Source of the DNA: Frisingicoccus caecimuris
Lineage (GTDB): Bacteria; Bacillota; Clostridia; Lachnospirales; Lachnospiraceae
Reading direction: 5' to 3'
Length of the DNA: 64,000 bases
Assembly (NCBI RefSeq): GCF_004340975.1
Contig: NZ_SLXA01000012.1
Coordinates: 1-64,000, forward strand
A program made the translations under genes and the position numbers. Position 1 is the first letter of the stretch. Each line of letters opens with the position of its first letter. Positions 24,653 to 33,470 of this stretch are shown here, one piece after another. The notes under the pieces were generated by a model. It made no database searches and was not told the origin of the DNA. It was given only the letters and a program-made list of their open reading frames with translations.

Positions 24653-24752
24653 AGTGCAAACACCTCTTTCTGAATGATTCTGCTATATAGGCAGGCTGTC
24701 TTTGTTTGTCCTGCCTATGTTTGAAAGAATAGCACCTGAATATTACTGTAAC

Positions 24753-24770
24753 CCTACAACCAGCCTACAA
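24753..24770 (-). promoter_or_regulatory. Direct repeats TTGTAGG before the ABC ATPase gene
   Basis: On the minus strand TTGTAGG occurs twice with starts 11 bases apart, one helical turn, which is the usual arrangement for an OmpR-family regulator dimer. They lie about 100 bases upstream of the ATPase start and overlap the end of the kinase gene. Confidence 0.55.
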
Positions 24771-25802
24771 TTTTGTAGGAATCAGAAAATTCATTGTGAA
24801 AGTTGTCCCTATGCCTAATTCGCTGTCAACCTCAATGGTGCCGTTATGTGCTTCAACGATTGCTTTTGCCAGAGGTAAACCCAGTCCAATCCCTTGCTTG
24901 TCCTTGGAAAAACGGCTACGATAAAACCGCTTGAAAATATGGTGCAAATCCTCCGGGTGAATACCACAGCCGTTATCTTTTACAGCGATTTGAACAGTGC
25001 TGGACAAGGCTTTCCATTCAATGCGAACCGTGTCTCCTTTTTCCGTATGGTCGAGAGCATTTTTTACAATATTATCTATGGCTTCGATCAGCCAGTCACG
25101 GTCACAAAGAAGTAAAACATTATCTGAGCCAGACAGGATGATTTTTTTCTGTTCCTGTCTGGCTCTATATGCGAAATGCAGTTCGATGTCCCGCATCATA
25201 TCGGCTACATTCTCTTTTGTTTTTTCAATCACGATAGAACCGGCATCCAGCTTTGTGATTTTCAGCAGATTTTGTACCAGCGTTTCAATACGGTCAAGTT
25301 CCTGCTCCGATAATGTGGCAAATTCTTTCACAGTAGATGATGCTTCTGCTTCGTCTTGCAGTAGACCATTATAAATATTCAGCGCCGCCAGCGGTGTTTT
25401 CAGTTGGTGGGAAATATCGGAGATTGTATTTTTCAAAAATTCCTTTTCCCGTAATTCATTATCTGCATGAGCATTTAACACCACCGCCAGTGAATTCACA
25501 GAATGAAACAGCCGATATAGCTCTCCCTCGTTATCACATTCAATACGGGCATTTACATCGCCAACAAGATAAGCATTGATTTGTGCTACCGCCTGTTCCA
25601 TGACTCTGTTTTGCCTGCTGAAATAGTTGAAGCAGACCACCCACATAGCACCTGCTGCCAGTAAAGAAAGCAACAGTAGGCACAGGGAAAACTTTTGAAA
25701 AAGCAACCACACCAAGCCCTCGGCCAACAGGAGAAACACAGTCCAAATAACAGATATAGCAAGAAAGAAGTTTTTTATATCTTTATTCGCAAATATTTTC
25801 AT
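24765..25802 (-). CDS. Sensor histidine kinase, intramembrane-sensing type
   Basis: A 345-residue kinase. Two membrane helices (about residues 11-34 and 38-58) are separated by only a few residues, the layout of BceS-like intramembrane sensors. A HAMP-like segment follows, then His132 in ISDISHQLKTPLAAL, the N-box IDNIVKNALDH, G1 VKDNGCGI and G2 GIGLGLPLAKAI. The ATG at 25802 has GAGGTGAGG just upstream. The GTG four codons earlier is less likely. The gene lies 13 bases after the response regulator, with the ABC genes downstream. Kinases of this type usually report transporter activity rather than bind peptides themselves. Confidence 0.9.
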   Translation of the reverse strand: MKIFANKDIKNFFLAISVIWTVFLLLAEGLVWLLFQKFSLCLLLLSLLAAGAMWVVCFNYFSRQNRVMEQAVAQINAYLVGDVNARIECDNEGELYRLFHSVNSLAVVLNAHADNELREKEFLKNTISDISHQLKTPLAALNIYNGLLQDEAEASSTVKEFATLSEQELDRIETLVQNLLKITKLDAGSIVIEKTKENVADMMRDIELHFAYRARQEQKKIILSGSDNVLLLCDRDWLIEAIDNIVKNALDHTEKGDTVRIEWKALSSTVQIAVKDNGCGIHPEDLHHIFKRFYRSRFSKDKQGIGLGLPLAKAIVEAHNGTIEVDSELGIGTTFTMNFLIPTKL

Positions 25803-25815
25803 AGGCCACCTCACC

Positions 25816-26502
25816 TCAATCTATGACATTCCATTTATAGCCCATGCGCCGAACAGTTAGGAGCATTTGCGGCTCACTTGGGTTGTCCTCAATTTTCATC
25901 CTAAGACGCCGCATATATACAGTGAGTGTGCTGCTGTCAATATAATTGCCCTCGCAATCCCACAGCTTATCTAATATTTGCTCTTTGGTAAGCACCATAT
26001 TAGGATTTTTCATAAACAGACACAGAAGTTTATATTCTGCGGCGGTCAAATCCAACAGTTCGCCATTTTTGAACGCTTGTCCTTGCAATAAAAGAACTTT
26101 AATTCCATTTGATTGTAGTTCTGTACCCACCGAACCAAAGTCTTTTGTTCGTCTTAGCAGGGCATTGATTCTTGAAACCAGAACCCCCAGCTTAAAAGGC
26201 TTTGTGATGTAATCATCACCACCAATATCCAGCCCCATAATGATATTCATTTCCTCGTCAGAAGCAGTCAAAAAGATAATAGGCACCTTGGAAACCTGCC
26301 GTACCTTTTTGCAAAACTCAAAACCTGTACCATCAGGCAAAGATACATCCAAAACCAGCAAATCATACTTGCCGTCAGCCCATAACGTATTTGCTTCAAC
26401 AATTGTTTGGGCAACATCTAACTCATATCCCTGCTTCTGAAATGCAAAGGTTAACCCATTAACCAAACTCAAATCATCTTCAAGAAGTAAGATTTTACTC
26501 AT
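25816..26502 (-). CDS. OmpR-family response regulator
   Basis: A 228-residue response regulator with acidic pair Glu8, Asp9, Asp10, phosphorylation site Asp52 in LLVLDVSLPDG, switch Lys in DDYITKPFK and a C-terminal winged helix with the recognition helix DSSTLTVYMRRLRMKIED. The sequence is BceR-like. It begins 3 bases after the small HTH gene and ends just before the kinase. It should control the ABC genes through the TTGTAGG repeats, by inference from position. Confidence 0.92.
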   Translation of the reverse strand: MSKILLLEDDLSLVNGLTFAFQKQGYELDVAQTIVEANTLWADGKYDLLVLDVSLPDGTGFEFCKKVRQVSKVPIIFLTASDEEMNIIMGLDIGGDDYITKPFKLGVLVSRINALLRRTKDFGSVGTELQSNGIKVLLLQGQAFKNGELLDLTAAEYKLLCLFMKNPNMVLTKEQILDKLWDCEGNYIDSSTLTVYMRRLRMKIEDNPSEPQMLLTVRRMGYKWNVID

Positions 26503-26505
26503 GCT

Positions 26506-26682
26506 TTAGTTCCTTCCTTTCTTTTTTCTGACATCAATCAGCTTCTTTGCGTTCTTTGGCACAAACTGAATAACGGCTATTTTCACAGCACCGGAGATAC
26601 GCCCGCCAACGCAATAATAATGCACCCTACAAAGTAACGCACCCCATTTCTCGGCAACCTCTTTCAATGTTATATAATTCAT
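26506..26682 (-). CDS. Small excisionase/MerR-like HTH protein before the response regulator (second cassette)
   Basis: A 58-residue protein with one helix-turn-helix (MNYITLKEVAEKWGALLCRV) and a Lys-rich C-terminus, clearly related to the protein at 17304-17498. The ATG at 26682 is chosen by alignment with that protein. A 17-residue upstream extension in the same frame is not supported by a ribosome binding site. It lies 3 bases before the response regulator gene. The presence of the same small protein at the head of both cassettes suggests it is a regular, functional member of the operon. Confidence 0.7.
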   Translation of the reverse strand: MNYITLKEVAEKWGALLCRVHYYCVGGRISGAVKIAVIQFVPKNAKKLIDVRKKKGRN

Positions 26683-26704
26683 AATTGTGCCTAGCATCAA
26701 TATA

Positions 26705-26748
26705 AGTATATTGCGACCATTCGCAGTACGCAACTTACAATATTGTAA
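26705..26748 (-). promoter_or_regulatory. Promoter and palindrome of the second regulator-transporter cassette
   Basis: Minus strand TTGCGT (26733-26728) and TATACT (26710-26705) are 17 bases apart. Just upstream lies the perfect palindrome TTACAATATTGTAA (26735-26748), a likely operator abutting the -35 box. Confidence 0.6.
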
Positions 26749-26839
26749 TATTTTAAAAACCTAATCCTTACTGTTTTAAGGAAATATGTGAAATTGTGCA
26801 AAAAATAATACTATCTCAATAGAATTCACTTTAAAGGGG

Positions 26840-26870
26840 GCAGGAATGATTTATCATAAAACATTCCTGC
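26840..26870. terminator. Hairpin downstream of the YodL-type gene
   Basis: GCAGGAATG pairs with CATTCCTGC across a 13-base loop, 80 bases past the stop of the gene at 26952. On the minus strand it is followed by CCCCC and then TTTAAAG, so termination strength is uncertain. Confidence 0.5.
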
Positions 26871-26951
26871 TCGCTCTAACTTTTACACCACTTTACTTTA
26901 TCTACTATAATACAAAAAAGCAAATCTTTTGAACGAGCTACATTTCAGTGT

Positions 26952-29900
26952 TTACGCAAGCTCAACCCCTTTCTCTTTGCTATCTTTTCCCTGCTGTCTG
27001 GCAATGATCTCCTTATTGATTTTCAATCGCTCATGGATAGACTTTCTCACCGTTTCCACAGTTTTTGACTTTTCGTTCCCCACAGATGCTATTATCTTCC
27101 CGGCTTTCACTTCTGATTTTGACATCATAGTCGGTTCTATCGATCTCTCAGGTGCTTTTTCTTCCAAACTGCAGAAACTCTGCAAATACGGCAGCACATG
27201 CTCCTGCATATCCGTAAGATCCGCCATATATGCCTGAAAGAATTCTTCTCCCTTACCCTTCTGGTAATTCAGCCAGCTTTCATCATGCAGCTTCATTTCA
27301 TTCTGATTCTTCAACTGGCTCACAATACCGCCGTTTCCATCTCCGATATTGATTTTTCCCTTTAATTCCTGCATCTGGTCATGATCTGGGTAGTAAATTG
27401 TAAAGTACATCTGTACAGTTTTCTCCGGCATTCCAGTCTTTGGATCTGCTTGTGAAGCCAGTTCTTCATCCATTTTGGCGGTTATTTCATTCAGGCTTCC
27501 CAGATTCTGATAACCGGAAATGTCCATTTCCTTATCCTCACAAAAATCGATGCGGACAACCGGTACTGCTGTCTCCGGTATCTCAGGCTGATAGGCTTTC
27601 AATTTCTCCAGAAGTTCTTCTGCCCGTGGAGATTCTTCGCATTCCTCATCTATAATATCTTTCAAAAACGGAATGTACCTATGGGCATATCCGCATCTTA
27701 ATTCCAGTGCAACAGTTTCCACCATATCTTCCTCCGGGCTAAAATTATCATGATAATCATAATGATCAAAGTCTTCCGCTAATTGATCCAGTGCTGCAGC
27801 AAGTTCATCCGCAGTCATTTTGTCCGGATAATAATGGACAATTAATTCCTTTGGAGGATAATACCGAAAATCTGGGAACGCTTCTACAATCTTTTCCAGT
27901 GCTTCATGTACCATTGGAATGGCTGCCAGGAATGCCACCTCATCCAGGCTGTCTCCCCGGATCGCTTTCCGACTGACCAGAGATACCTCCGCCTCATCAT
28001 AAAAAGTATCATTCGGGTCACGGTAAATAATGCCCATGCCGTTTCCATAGTAGCTTAACGATGGGTCATCAATTATTTCCCGGTATTTTGCAAGGATCTC
28101 ATCCAGATTGGTACTCTTATAAATGTTGCCAAGGCTATGGTATTCATCACATTCTGCAGCATAGTATTCCAGATACGGCTCTTTCTTCGGTGGCATATTG
28201 TTCAGGACATTATCGATCATGTTGTAGTTTGCTTCCTCCAGTTCTTCCACTTTCGCCAATGGCTTGTACTCCCCTCTGGCTTTCATCTGCTCCATTTTTT
28301 CATCCAGATACCGATCTGATTTTTCAAGAAATTCTTCCAATGCGCCCGTTTTGTCCGGTCTGATCGGGTTCATATCCACTTTCATATTTCCGACCTTATA
28401 CCCAGCTTCATTCAATACAGAAAATAAATCATCCTCTCGTACAGTTCCCTCATAAGCAATTACCACATCCACATCAGAATCCTCATTATATAGCCCATCC
28501 CTTGTACGGCTTCCGTACACACGCACAGCCTGTATCCTGGCATCCAGATCATTTTCAATAATCTCTGCCTGTGCAATCGCCCATACTGTCTCCTCGATTT
28601 CTGACCGGCTCATTCCATTTAATCCGGCTTCCGCTTCCGTATGATCCGAAATAACCGGTACCCGATTTCTCTGGCTTCTTGCTTCCAGAAGGATCTCTGC
28701 CTCTACTTCTTCTGCTTTTTCCAGCAGTTCATCATAATCTACCGGTATCCGTTCTAACTGATCCAGACCTTCATCCTCTAAAATATCCTGAACAGCCTCT
28801 CTCATAGAAATATCCGGATTGTCCAAGATCCCTCCGTCCATGAGTTTATACTCCTTATCGTAAAAGGAATAATCATATCCTTCCGTTGCCACCTGAATAG
28901 CAAAATATTGATCCCCGATTCGGTAAGCCACTTCCTCTTGGTTCAATTCCGGCTCTAATTGCAGAAAATCCGGCAATTCACGGAAACTGATACTGTCTAC
29001 AAAATAAGCTTTTACATTCCCATTCTCATTGAGGACTACAATATCACTGACCGATAAGGAATGCCCGGTATAATCTGCCGGATGGGCAATATTGAACTTT
29101 TCATACAGAGAATCCAGTGTATCGCCATATCGCATTTCATCGGAATAGATTAGCTCGTAGTCCTCTTTTTTCACCTGATACCCATGCCTTTCAATAAAAT
29201 TTATATCCATAAATTCATATTCTCTGCCGGGACTGCCGTCTATGATCTGGTATATTCCATATCTGTTTTCTGTCCCCAGAAGAAGTTTCGCCTCTTTCAA
29301 TGACTTTATCTGTGGATACTCCTGCATCCGTTTTTCCAACGTCCTGATCTGTTCCACATCCTCTCTCTCCATCTGGTAATGCTCCGGTCCTCTCTCAATC
29401 TCCATCCGTTCCCGCACTGCAATCGGTCTTGGATAAGTGGTAACCAGAAATACTGTCTCCCCAGCATCAAACATCCTTAATGCTTCATCTCTATCAAGAT
29501 CTGTCATTGAAGGCTGATACAATCCAGCTTCCTCAAAATCTATTTCGTCCTCTTGTTCCTGCATACGCTGCCACGCATCTTTTTCAATTCCATAGAGACC
29601 TTCATGTTCCAGTATCATCTCCCTGCTGGCATAGTCCCCATGAGTGCCTTCTGACTGCAGGCAGTACACCTTTTCCCCAACACGATGAAGCTCCAGTGCC
29701 ATCTCCTGACGAAGAGGAAACATATCATCTGCTGTATAGCCATATCCCTTTAGTTCCGCCATACCAACGGAACGATCCGGGAATTCGTCAATTTCCTCTC
29801 TTGCATCCCTCAGAATTTCATCCACCTTCTCTTCATCCGAGGAACGGACAGCATCTGCAAGGTCTCTGATCATTTTCCTGATATCATAATCATCCCCGGT

Positions 29901-30047
29901 CATAGCCGCATATTCCAGAACCTGTTCTTTCTGTTCCTCTGTAAATAAAATGTTTTCCCTCTGTTCTGCCCGTTCCATCTGTCTTTTGGCATAATCCCGG
30001 ACTTCTTTTTCAGCCATTGTCACATTCCTGTTCATTGCCATATTCAT
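26952..30047 (-). CDS. YodL-type large polyvalent protein with nucleotidyltransferase motif
   Basis: A protein of about 1031 residues typical of Tn1549/CTn-type elements, with several YodL/LPD-type small domains rather than one enzyme fold. Residues about 490-620 carry a polymerase-beta-type nucleotidyltransferase core: VYGSRTRDG (Gly512, Ser513) followed by DSDVDVVIAY with Asp523, Asp525 and Asp527. That motif adds nucleotides to proteins or RNA in MNT-type systems. The N-terminal part is acidic and helical. The ATG at 30047 follows AGGAGG by 3 bases; the ATG at 30041 is equally possible. It starts 8 bases after the sortase gene stops and is the last gene of the conjugation block. Confidence 0.75.
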   Translation of the reverse strand: MNMAMNRNVTMAEKEVRDYAKRQMERAEQRENILFTEEQKEQVLEYAAMTGDDYDIRKMIRDLADAVRSSDEEKVDEILRDAREEIDEFPDRSVGMAELKGYGYTADDMFPLRQEMALELHRVGEKVYCLQSEGTHGDYASREMILEHEGLYGIEKDAWQRMQEQEDEIDFEEAGLYQPSMTDLDRDEALRMFDAGETVFLVTTYPRPIAVRERMEIERGPEHYQMEREDVEQIRTLEKRMQEYPQIKSLKEAKLLLGTENRYGIYQIIDGSPGREYEFMDINFIERHGYQVKKEDYELIYSDEMRYGDTLDSLYEKFNIAHPADYTGHSLSVSDIVVLNENGNVKAYFVDSISFRELPDFLQLEPELNQEEVAYRIGDQYFAIQVATEGYDYSFYDKEYKLMDGGILDNPDISMREAVQDILEDEGLDQLERIPVDYDELLEKAEEVEAEILLEARSQRNRVPVISDHTEAEAGLNGMSRSEIEETVWAIAQAEIIENDLDARIQAVRVYGSRTRDGLYNEDSDVDVVIAYEGTVREDDLFSVLNEAGYKVGNMKVDMNPIRPDKTGALEEFLEKSDRYLDEKMEQMKARGEYKPLAKVEELEEANYNMIDNVLNNMPPKKEPYLEYYAAECDEYHSLGNIYKSTNLDEILAKYREIIDDPSLSYYGNGMGIIYRDPNDTFYDEAEVSLVSRKAIRGDSLDEVAFLAAIPMVHEALEKIVEAFPDFRYYPPKELIVHYYPDKMTADELAAALDQLAEDFDHYDYHDNFSPEEDMVETVALELRCGYAHRYIPFLKDIIDEECEESPRAEELLEKLKAYQPEIPETAVPVVRIDFCEDKEMDISGYQNLGSLNEITAKMDEELASQADPKTGMPEKTVQMYFTIYYPDHDQMQELKGKINIGDGNGGIVSQLKNQNEMKLHDESWLNYQKGKGEEFFQAYMADLTDMQEHVLPYLQSFCSLEEKAPERSIEPTMMSKSEVKAGKIIASVGNEKSKTVETVRKSIHERLKINKEIIARQQGKDSKEKGVELA

Positions 30048-30054
30048 TTCCCTC

Positions 30055-30825
30055 CTACTGTCCAATTCTTCTTGCAAGGACAATCAGCCTGCCGTTGGTG
30101 CTGGAATATTCACAGGTAGATAAAGAAAGCAGCTCATCTTCTTCCCTGACGGTAACTCCCGTCGGATAAAGCTGATAAGCTGCCATTTTCTGCAAATAAT
30201 CCATCTGTTGTTTTCGTGTTTCTTTGTGTAAATAATCATAATAACCGCCGCTTTGTGCCACATTCGTCACATACACAGCAGCCACTTCATACTGGTATTT
30301 CTGGTTTCCCAGATATAGCGTGATCTCCTTATGCACACGATAATACTCTTCTTTTTTATACCCATTTAATTGCTTGAACATACTGCCATCTTTCATTTGG
30401 TGACCATAAATAATCAAATGTTCCTGCCTGGCATCTACATCGTTCCGGCAGTCTAACATCAGTGTTCCACATATGGCATAATTCTTTTGAAAATCGTGGT
30501 GCAGATAAAACTCATTATCTTTACCCTGAACGACCGGATAACTGATATCGGTTCCATCAATCTTCAGCCACCCAATGCAGTCTGCATTTTCATCCAGCAA
30601 TGACTGATAATCAAAGTCATCTATTTCTGCTTCTGTCATTGAATTATCCGCATTTGATCCAGTCCCGTCTTCCTCGGTATCCTTTTCCGGGAATGCTATC
30701 TCCTCCACATGACGGTAATTCTGCCTGTTGTCATAAGAATCCTGCCAGTAATCCAAAAGGAATTTCCCACATATCAACGAAACAACCAGAAACACAATCA
30801 ACAATACTTTCTCTGTTCTCTTCAC
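30055..30825 (-). CDS. srtB: Class B sortase
   Basis: A 256-residue transpeptidase that joins surface proteins to the cell wall. The N-terminal helix (about residues 5-24) anchors it in the membrane. The catalytic residues are His142 (IIYGHQM), Cys238 (LSTCEY) and Arg246 (GRLIVLARR). The layout with an extra helix before Cys is class B. The GTG at 30825 is chosen because AAGGAG lies 7 bases before it. The large surface protein at 47294-53650 ends in NPKTG, a motif read by class B sortases, and is its probable substrate. The cargo block at 31-36.7 kb separates this gene from the rest of the backbone. Confidence 0.92.
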   Translation of the reverse strand: MKRTEKVLLIVFLVVSLICGKFLLDYWQDSYDNRQNYRHVEEIAFPEKDTEEDGTGSNADNSMTEAEIDDFDYQSLLDENADCIGWLKIDGTDISYPVVQGKDNEFYLHHDFQKNYAICGTLMLDCRNDVDARQEHLIIYGHQMKDGSMFKQLNGYKKEEYYRVHKEITLYLGNQKYQYEVAAVYVTNVAQSGGYYDYLHKETRKQQMDYLQKMAAYQLYPTGVTVREEDELLSLSTCEYSSTNGRLIVLARRIGQ

Positions 30826-30853
30826 ATAGCATCTCCTTCCAGGCATGAAAAAA

Positions 30854-30875
30854 CCGGCAGGTATTTCACTGCCGG
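30854..30875 (-). terminator. Terminator at the end of the cargo block
   Basis: On the minus strand CCGGCAG pairs with CTGCCGG and is followed by six T. It separates the cargo genes from the sortase gene, so the sortase must have its own promoter or rely on readthrough. Confidence 0.8.
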
Positions 30876-30991
30876 CGAATATCGGTTATAAACCATAATT
30901 AAATCTAATTACTTTTGAGCTCCATCATCATTAAATATTGCTTTAACTCTAAAAACTGTAGTTTGTCAAGCTATTGATACCATGTAGTACA

Positions 30992-31537
30992 TTAAGAAAA
31001 ATCAGATTCAAGGATGCCATAAATATAATAATCGCACCAGGTATTAACCATCTTTCCCTGCCTGATTAATCCTTCCCTCGTATATCCCGCCTTCTCTAAT
31101 ATTCGGCAAGAAGCTACATTTCTCACATCAACTTCCGTCCAGATTCTCTGAAGTTCTGTGTTTTCAAAACAGAATCTTGTCATAGCAGATAAGCTTTCCG
31201 TTCCATATCCTTTTCCATGCCATTCTTTTGATAATCGGATTGCAATGGAAGCCATTCTGTCATTCTCGATTAGATAAACCCAGATATCACCAATAACCTT
31301 GTTAGAATCCTTTTGGGCAATTCCAAGATGAAAGCTCTTTGTCGGCTTATCTTTTTTCTCAAACAACAGCTCTGGATTTTTTTCCGCTTTACTTGGCCCC
31401 TTTCCCCAATAGGCATAAATTGATTTATCTGGCATCCATTCTTTGAGTGCAGGAACATCAGCAGCTATCATCGGTCTAAGAATCAGTCTATCCGTTTCTA
31501 TGGTCGGCTTACTATTTATATAATCGGCGAGAGCCAT
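30992..31537 (-). CDS. RimJ/RimL-type GNAT N-acetyltransferase
   Basis: A 181-residue GNAT acetyltransferase of the RimJ/RimL group. N-terminal TDRLILRPM starts the fold; SKEWHGKGYGTESLSAM is the acetyl-CoA loop and SCRILEKAGYTREGLIRQG the C-terminal signature. Members acetylate protein N-termini or small amines. The ATG at 31537 is chosen because AGGAGGTGATCG precedes it. It follows the TrmO-like gene by 12 bases and is the last gene of the cargo block before a terminator. Confidence 0.88.
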   Translation of the reverse strand: MALADYINSKPTIETDRLILRPMIAADVPALKEWMPDKSIYAYWGKGPSKAEKNPELLFEKKDKPTKSFHLGIAQKDSNKVIGDIWVYLIENDRMASIAIRLSKEWHGKGYGTESLSAMTRFCFENTELQRIWTEVDVRNVASCRILEKAGYTREGLIRQGKMVNTWCDYYIYGILESDFS

Positions 31538-31549
31538 ATCGATCACCTC

Positions 31550-32026
31550 CTAGAAATTAAATTCCGATTCCCAATCAAATCTGCCACTTTCTTCATATGA
31601 CTTAGGCCAATGTTTACTCCAATCAGGAACACTTGGATTTTCAATTCTATCAACACTTGGAACATAAGGCTTGAGATCAATTACCTTTGTTCCGTCATAA
31701 GCATCAATATAATATAGTCCAACAACTCCACGCTCTACATCCACATAAGCAATATTTACATTTGAAACCGCTATTGGATTAGGTCTTTCCGGTGAATGTA
31801 GAGCAAATACTCCAATCTCATCAGGACCATTCTTATATGGTTTTTCTTCAACCAAAACATTTCTGTTAGATTCATTGTCACAGCCATCAGCCCACCAAAG
31901 AACCTGTACATGACTGTAGCCATCTAATCCCCTGAGTCCTTTCGCATACTTTTCGTCAAGATTAATACATACCATTCTCTCATTGTTTTCAATCTTTCCG
32001 ATGGAAAAGATTTTCATATCGTTCAT
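31550..32026 (-). CDS. TrmO-like (TsaA/UPF0066) S-adenosylmethionine-dependent methyltransferase
   Basis: A 158-residue protein of the TsaA/TrmO family, whose studied members methylate N6-threonylcarbamoyladenosine in tRNA. The signature HSPERPNPIAVS is at residues 77-88, and GYSHVQVLWWADG near residue 36 is the usual dimer strand. It is shorter than Escherichia coli TrmO (about 235 residues), as many archaeal and clostridial members are, so the tRNA role is not certain. It is 124 bases after the YoaP-like gene with a terminator between, so it may begin a separate transcript with the following GNAT gene. Confidence 0.85.
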   Translation of the reverse strand: MNDMKIFSIGKIENNERMVCINLDEKYAKGLRGLDGYSHVQVLWWADGCDNESNRNVLVEEKPYKNGPDEIGVFALHSPERPNPIAVSNVNIAYVDVERGVVGLYYIDAYDGTKVIDLKPYVPSVDRIENPSVPDWSKHWPKSYEESGRFDWESEFNF

Positions 32027-32107
32027 GTCAGAACCTCCATTTTCTTTTCTCGTCGGGCGCCCTATATATATTGTACAAAGTATAATTTATACTTCAACCT
32101 TTTTTTT

Positions 32108-32143
32108 AAAAAAGAACCCCATACCATTCTCAGTATAGAGTTC
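32108..32143 (-). terminator. Terminator after the YoaP-like gene
   Basis: On the minus strand GAACTCTATAC pairs with GTATGGGGTTC (two G-U pairs) and is followed by six T. It lies 7 bases after the stop of the gene at 32151. Confidence 0.75.
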
Positions 32144-32150
32144 CGTTCTA

Positions 32151-32897
32151 TTATTTTGATATTAGTTTTAAAAATCTCTTATCATTCATCTGCTCATTTG
32201 TAACATACTCACCATCACAGAACAATGCATATGTTGTAATCGGTGTTGGTGCATTCTGAGCTTCTTCTCTGCTCTTTATATGAACCGCCTTGAATTTGAT
32301 ATCTTTCTCTTTTGCAAGATTCTCTAAAACAGGGACATACTTTGCATTATAAGGACACTGATAGGTGTAGAAAAGAACATACCCTTTTTCATCGATATGC
32401 GGATGCCTGGCATTTTCCATAAACTTTGGTGGCTCTGCTTCTTTTTCAAATGGCAGATACCAGAGCTGTACTCCATTGTCTGCTTCATCACAGGGTCCAA
32501 ATCCTTTATATTTCAAGAACTTAGGATCTGAAAGAAATGGTTTCTTTTTTGCACACGATAAAATGCAAAGTCCTTTCTTTCCTTTCTGTTTACTATCTTC
32601 AATACAATAATTTAGCAGTTCGCTTGCGTATCCATGTCCCTTGAAAGAACCCGCAACCCACAAACAATCAATATACATATATCCCTCTGCATCTATTGGA
32701 TTCCATGCATACTCTGCAGGAATATACTCGATAAAACACTTCCCTCTCTCTTCACTTTTCAAGAAAACCAAACCTTCATCAAATCGTTCCGAAAGCCATG
32801 ATTTTTTCGATGTAACCTGTACATCCATATTATTTGAGATTGCACAGCAGATGTGCTCTTTTTCCAAATTATCTTTTGTAACTTGGATAAATTCCAT
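32151..32897 (-). CDS. GNAT acetyltransferase with YoaP-type C-terminal domain
   Basis: A 248-residue two-domain protein. Residues 1-150 form a GNAT fold with the cofactor loop VAGSFKGHGYASELLNYC. Residues about 150-248 match the YoaP C-terminal domain, beginning PPKFMENARHPHI and including a thioredoxin-like strand with VLFYTYQCPYNAKYVPVL. The single Cys in TYQCPYN would not be a redox CXXC pair. Such proteins are widespread in Firmicutes and of unknown substrate. It is 126 bases downstream of the HEAT-like gene in the same direction and is followed by a terminator. Confidence 0.85.
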   Translation of the reverse strand: MEFIQVTKDNLEKEHICCAISNNMDVQVTSKKSWLSERFDEGLVFLKSEERGKCFIEYIPAEYAWNPIDAEGYMYIDCLWVAGSFKGHGYASELLNYCIEDSKQKGKKGLCILSCAKKKPFLSDPKFLKYKGFGPCDEADNGVQLWYLPFEKEAEPPKFMENARHPHIDEKGYVLFYTYQCPYNAKYVPVLENLAKEKDIKFKAVHIKSREEAQNAPTPITTYALFCDGEYVTNEQMNDKRFLKLISK

Positions 32898-33023
32898 TTG
32901 ACATTCCCTCCCTCACCATTCTTCAAGTGTCTATATTCTATTTAGAATGATTTCAACTTTTGCTTAGTACAGCGGCATCAGGCTTTCTCCCAACACCCGC
33001 AGGCATAATCTCACACCACTATA

Positions 33024-33455
33024 TTAGCCCAGTACTTTCATCAGTTCTTTGATGTCTTTTTCAATAAGCGGTGATATACTGTCCTTATATTTCGAAACAT
33101 CTATCTTATCAACAGCATCAATAATCATGTCAGTCATCTCAGATCTGTACAATGCTACCTCATGCAATGCTTGAAGGCACTGTCTTACAACAGTAGGCTT
33201 CGAGTCATAAAGCAAGGCGCTCATTCGATCGAAAAACTCTGCTAATTGGCCATCCTTCGCCCATCTCGCCTGATTGCAAATCAACAAGAATGCCCTGGTT
33301 CTTACATAGGAACTCTTATCGTCAAGCATACCTGCAAATTCCGGGATCATATGAAGATACTTGTCTGATTCAGCTGACTCGGCTCTAAGTATTTTTGAAT
33401 ACTCATATGCCGCTTTATCGTCCTTATCTTTTAATTTCAAAATAATCTCATTCAT
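33024..33455 (-). CDS. HEAT-repeat-like protein
   Basis: A 143-residue all-helical protein with short repeats such as MLDDKSSYVRTRAFLLICNQ and LLYDSKPTVVRQCLQALHEV, consistent with HEAT-like repeats. HEAT proteins bind partner proteins or nucleic acids, and small ones occur near DNA-alkylation repair enzymes. No catalytic motif is seen. It starts 15 bases after the GyrI-like gene, so it belongs to the same unit. Confidence 0.65.
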   Translation of the reverse strand: MNEIILKLKDKDDKAAYEYSKILRAESAESDKYLHMIPEFAGMLDDKSSYVRTRAFLLICNQARWAKDGQLAEFFDRMSALLYDSKPTVVRQCLQALHEVALYRSEMTDMIIDAVDKIDVSKYKDSISPLIEKDIKELMKVLG

Positions 33456-33470
33456 ACCTTTATCATTGCC

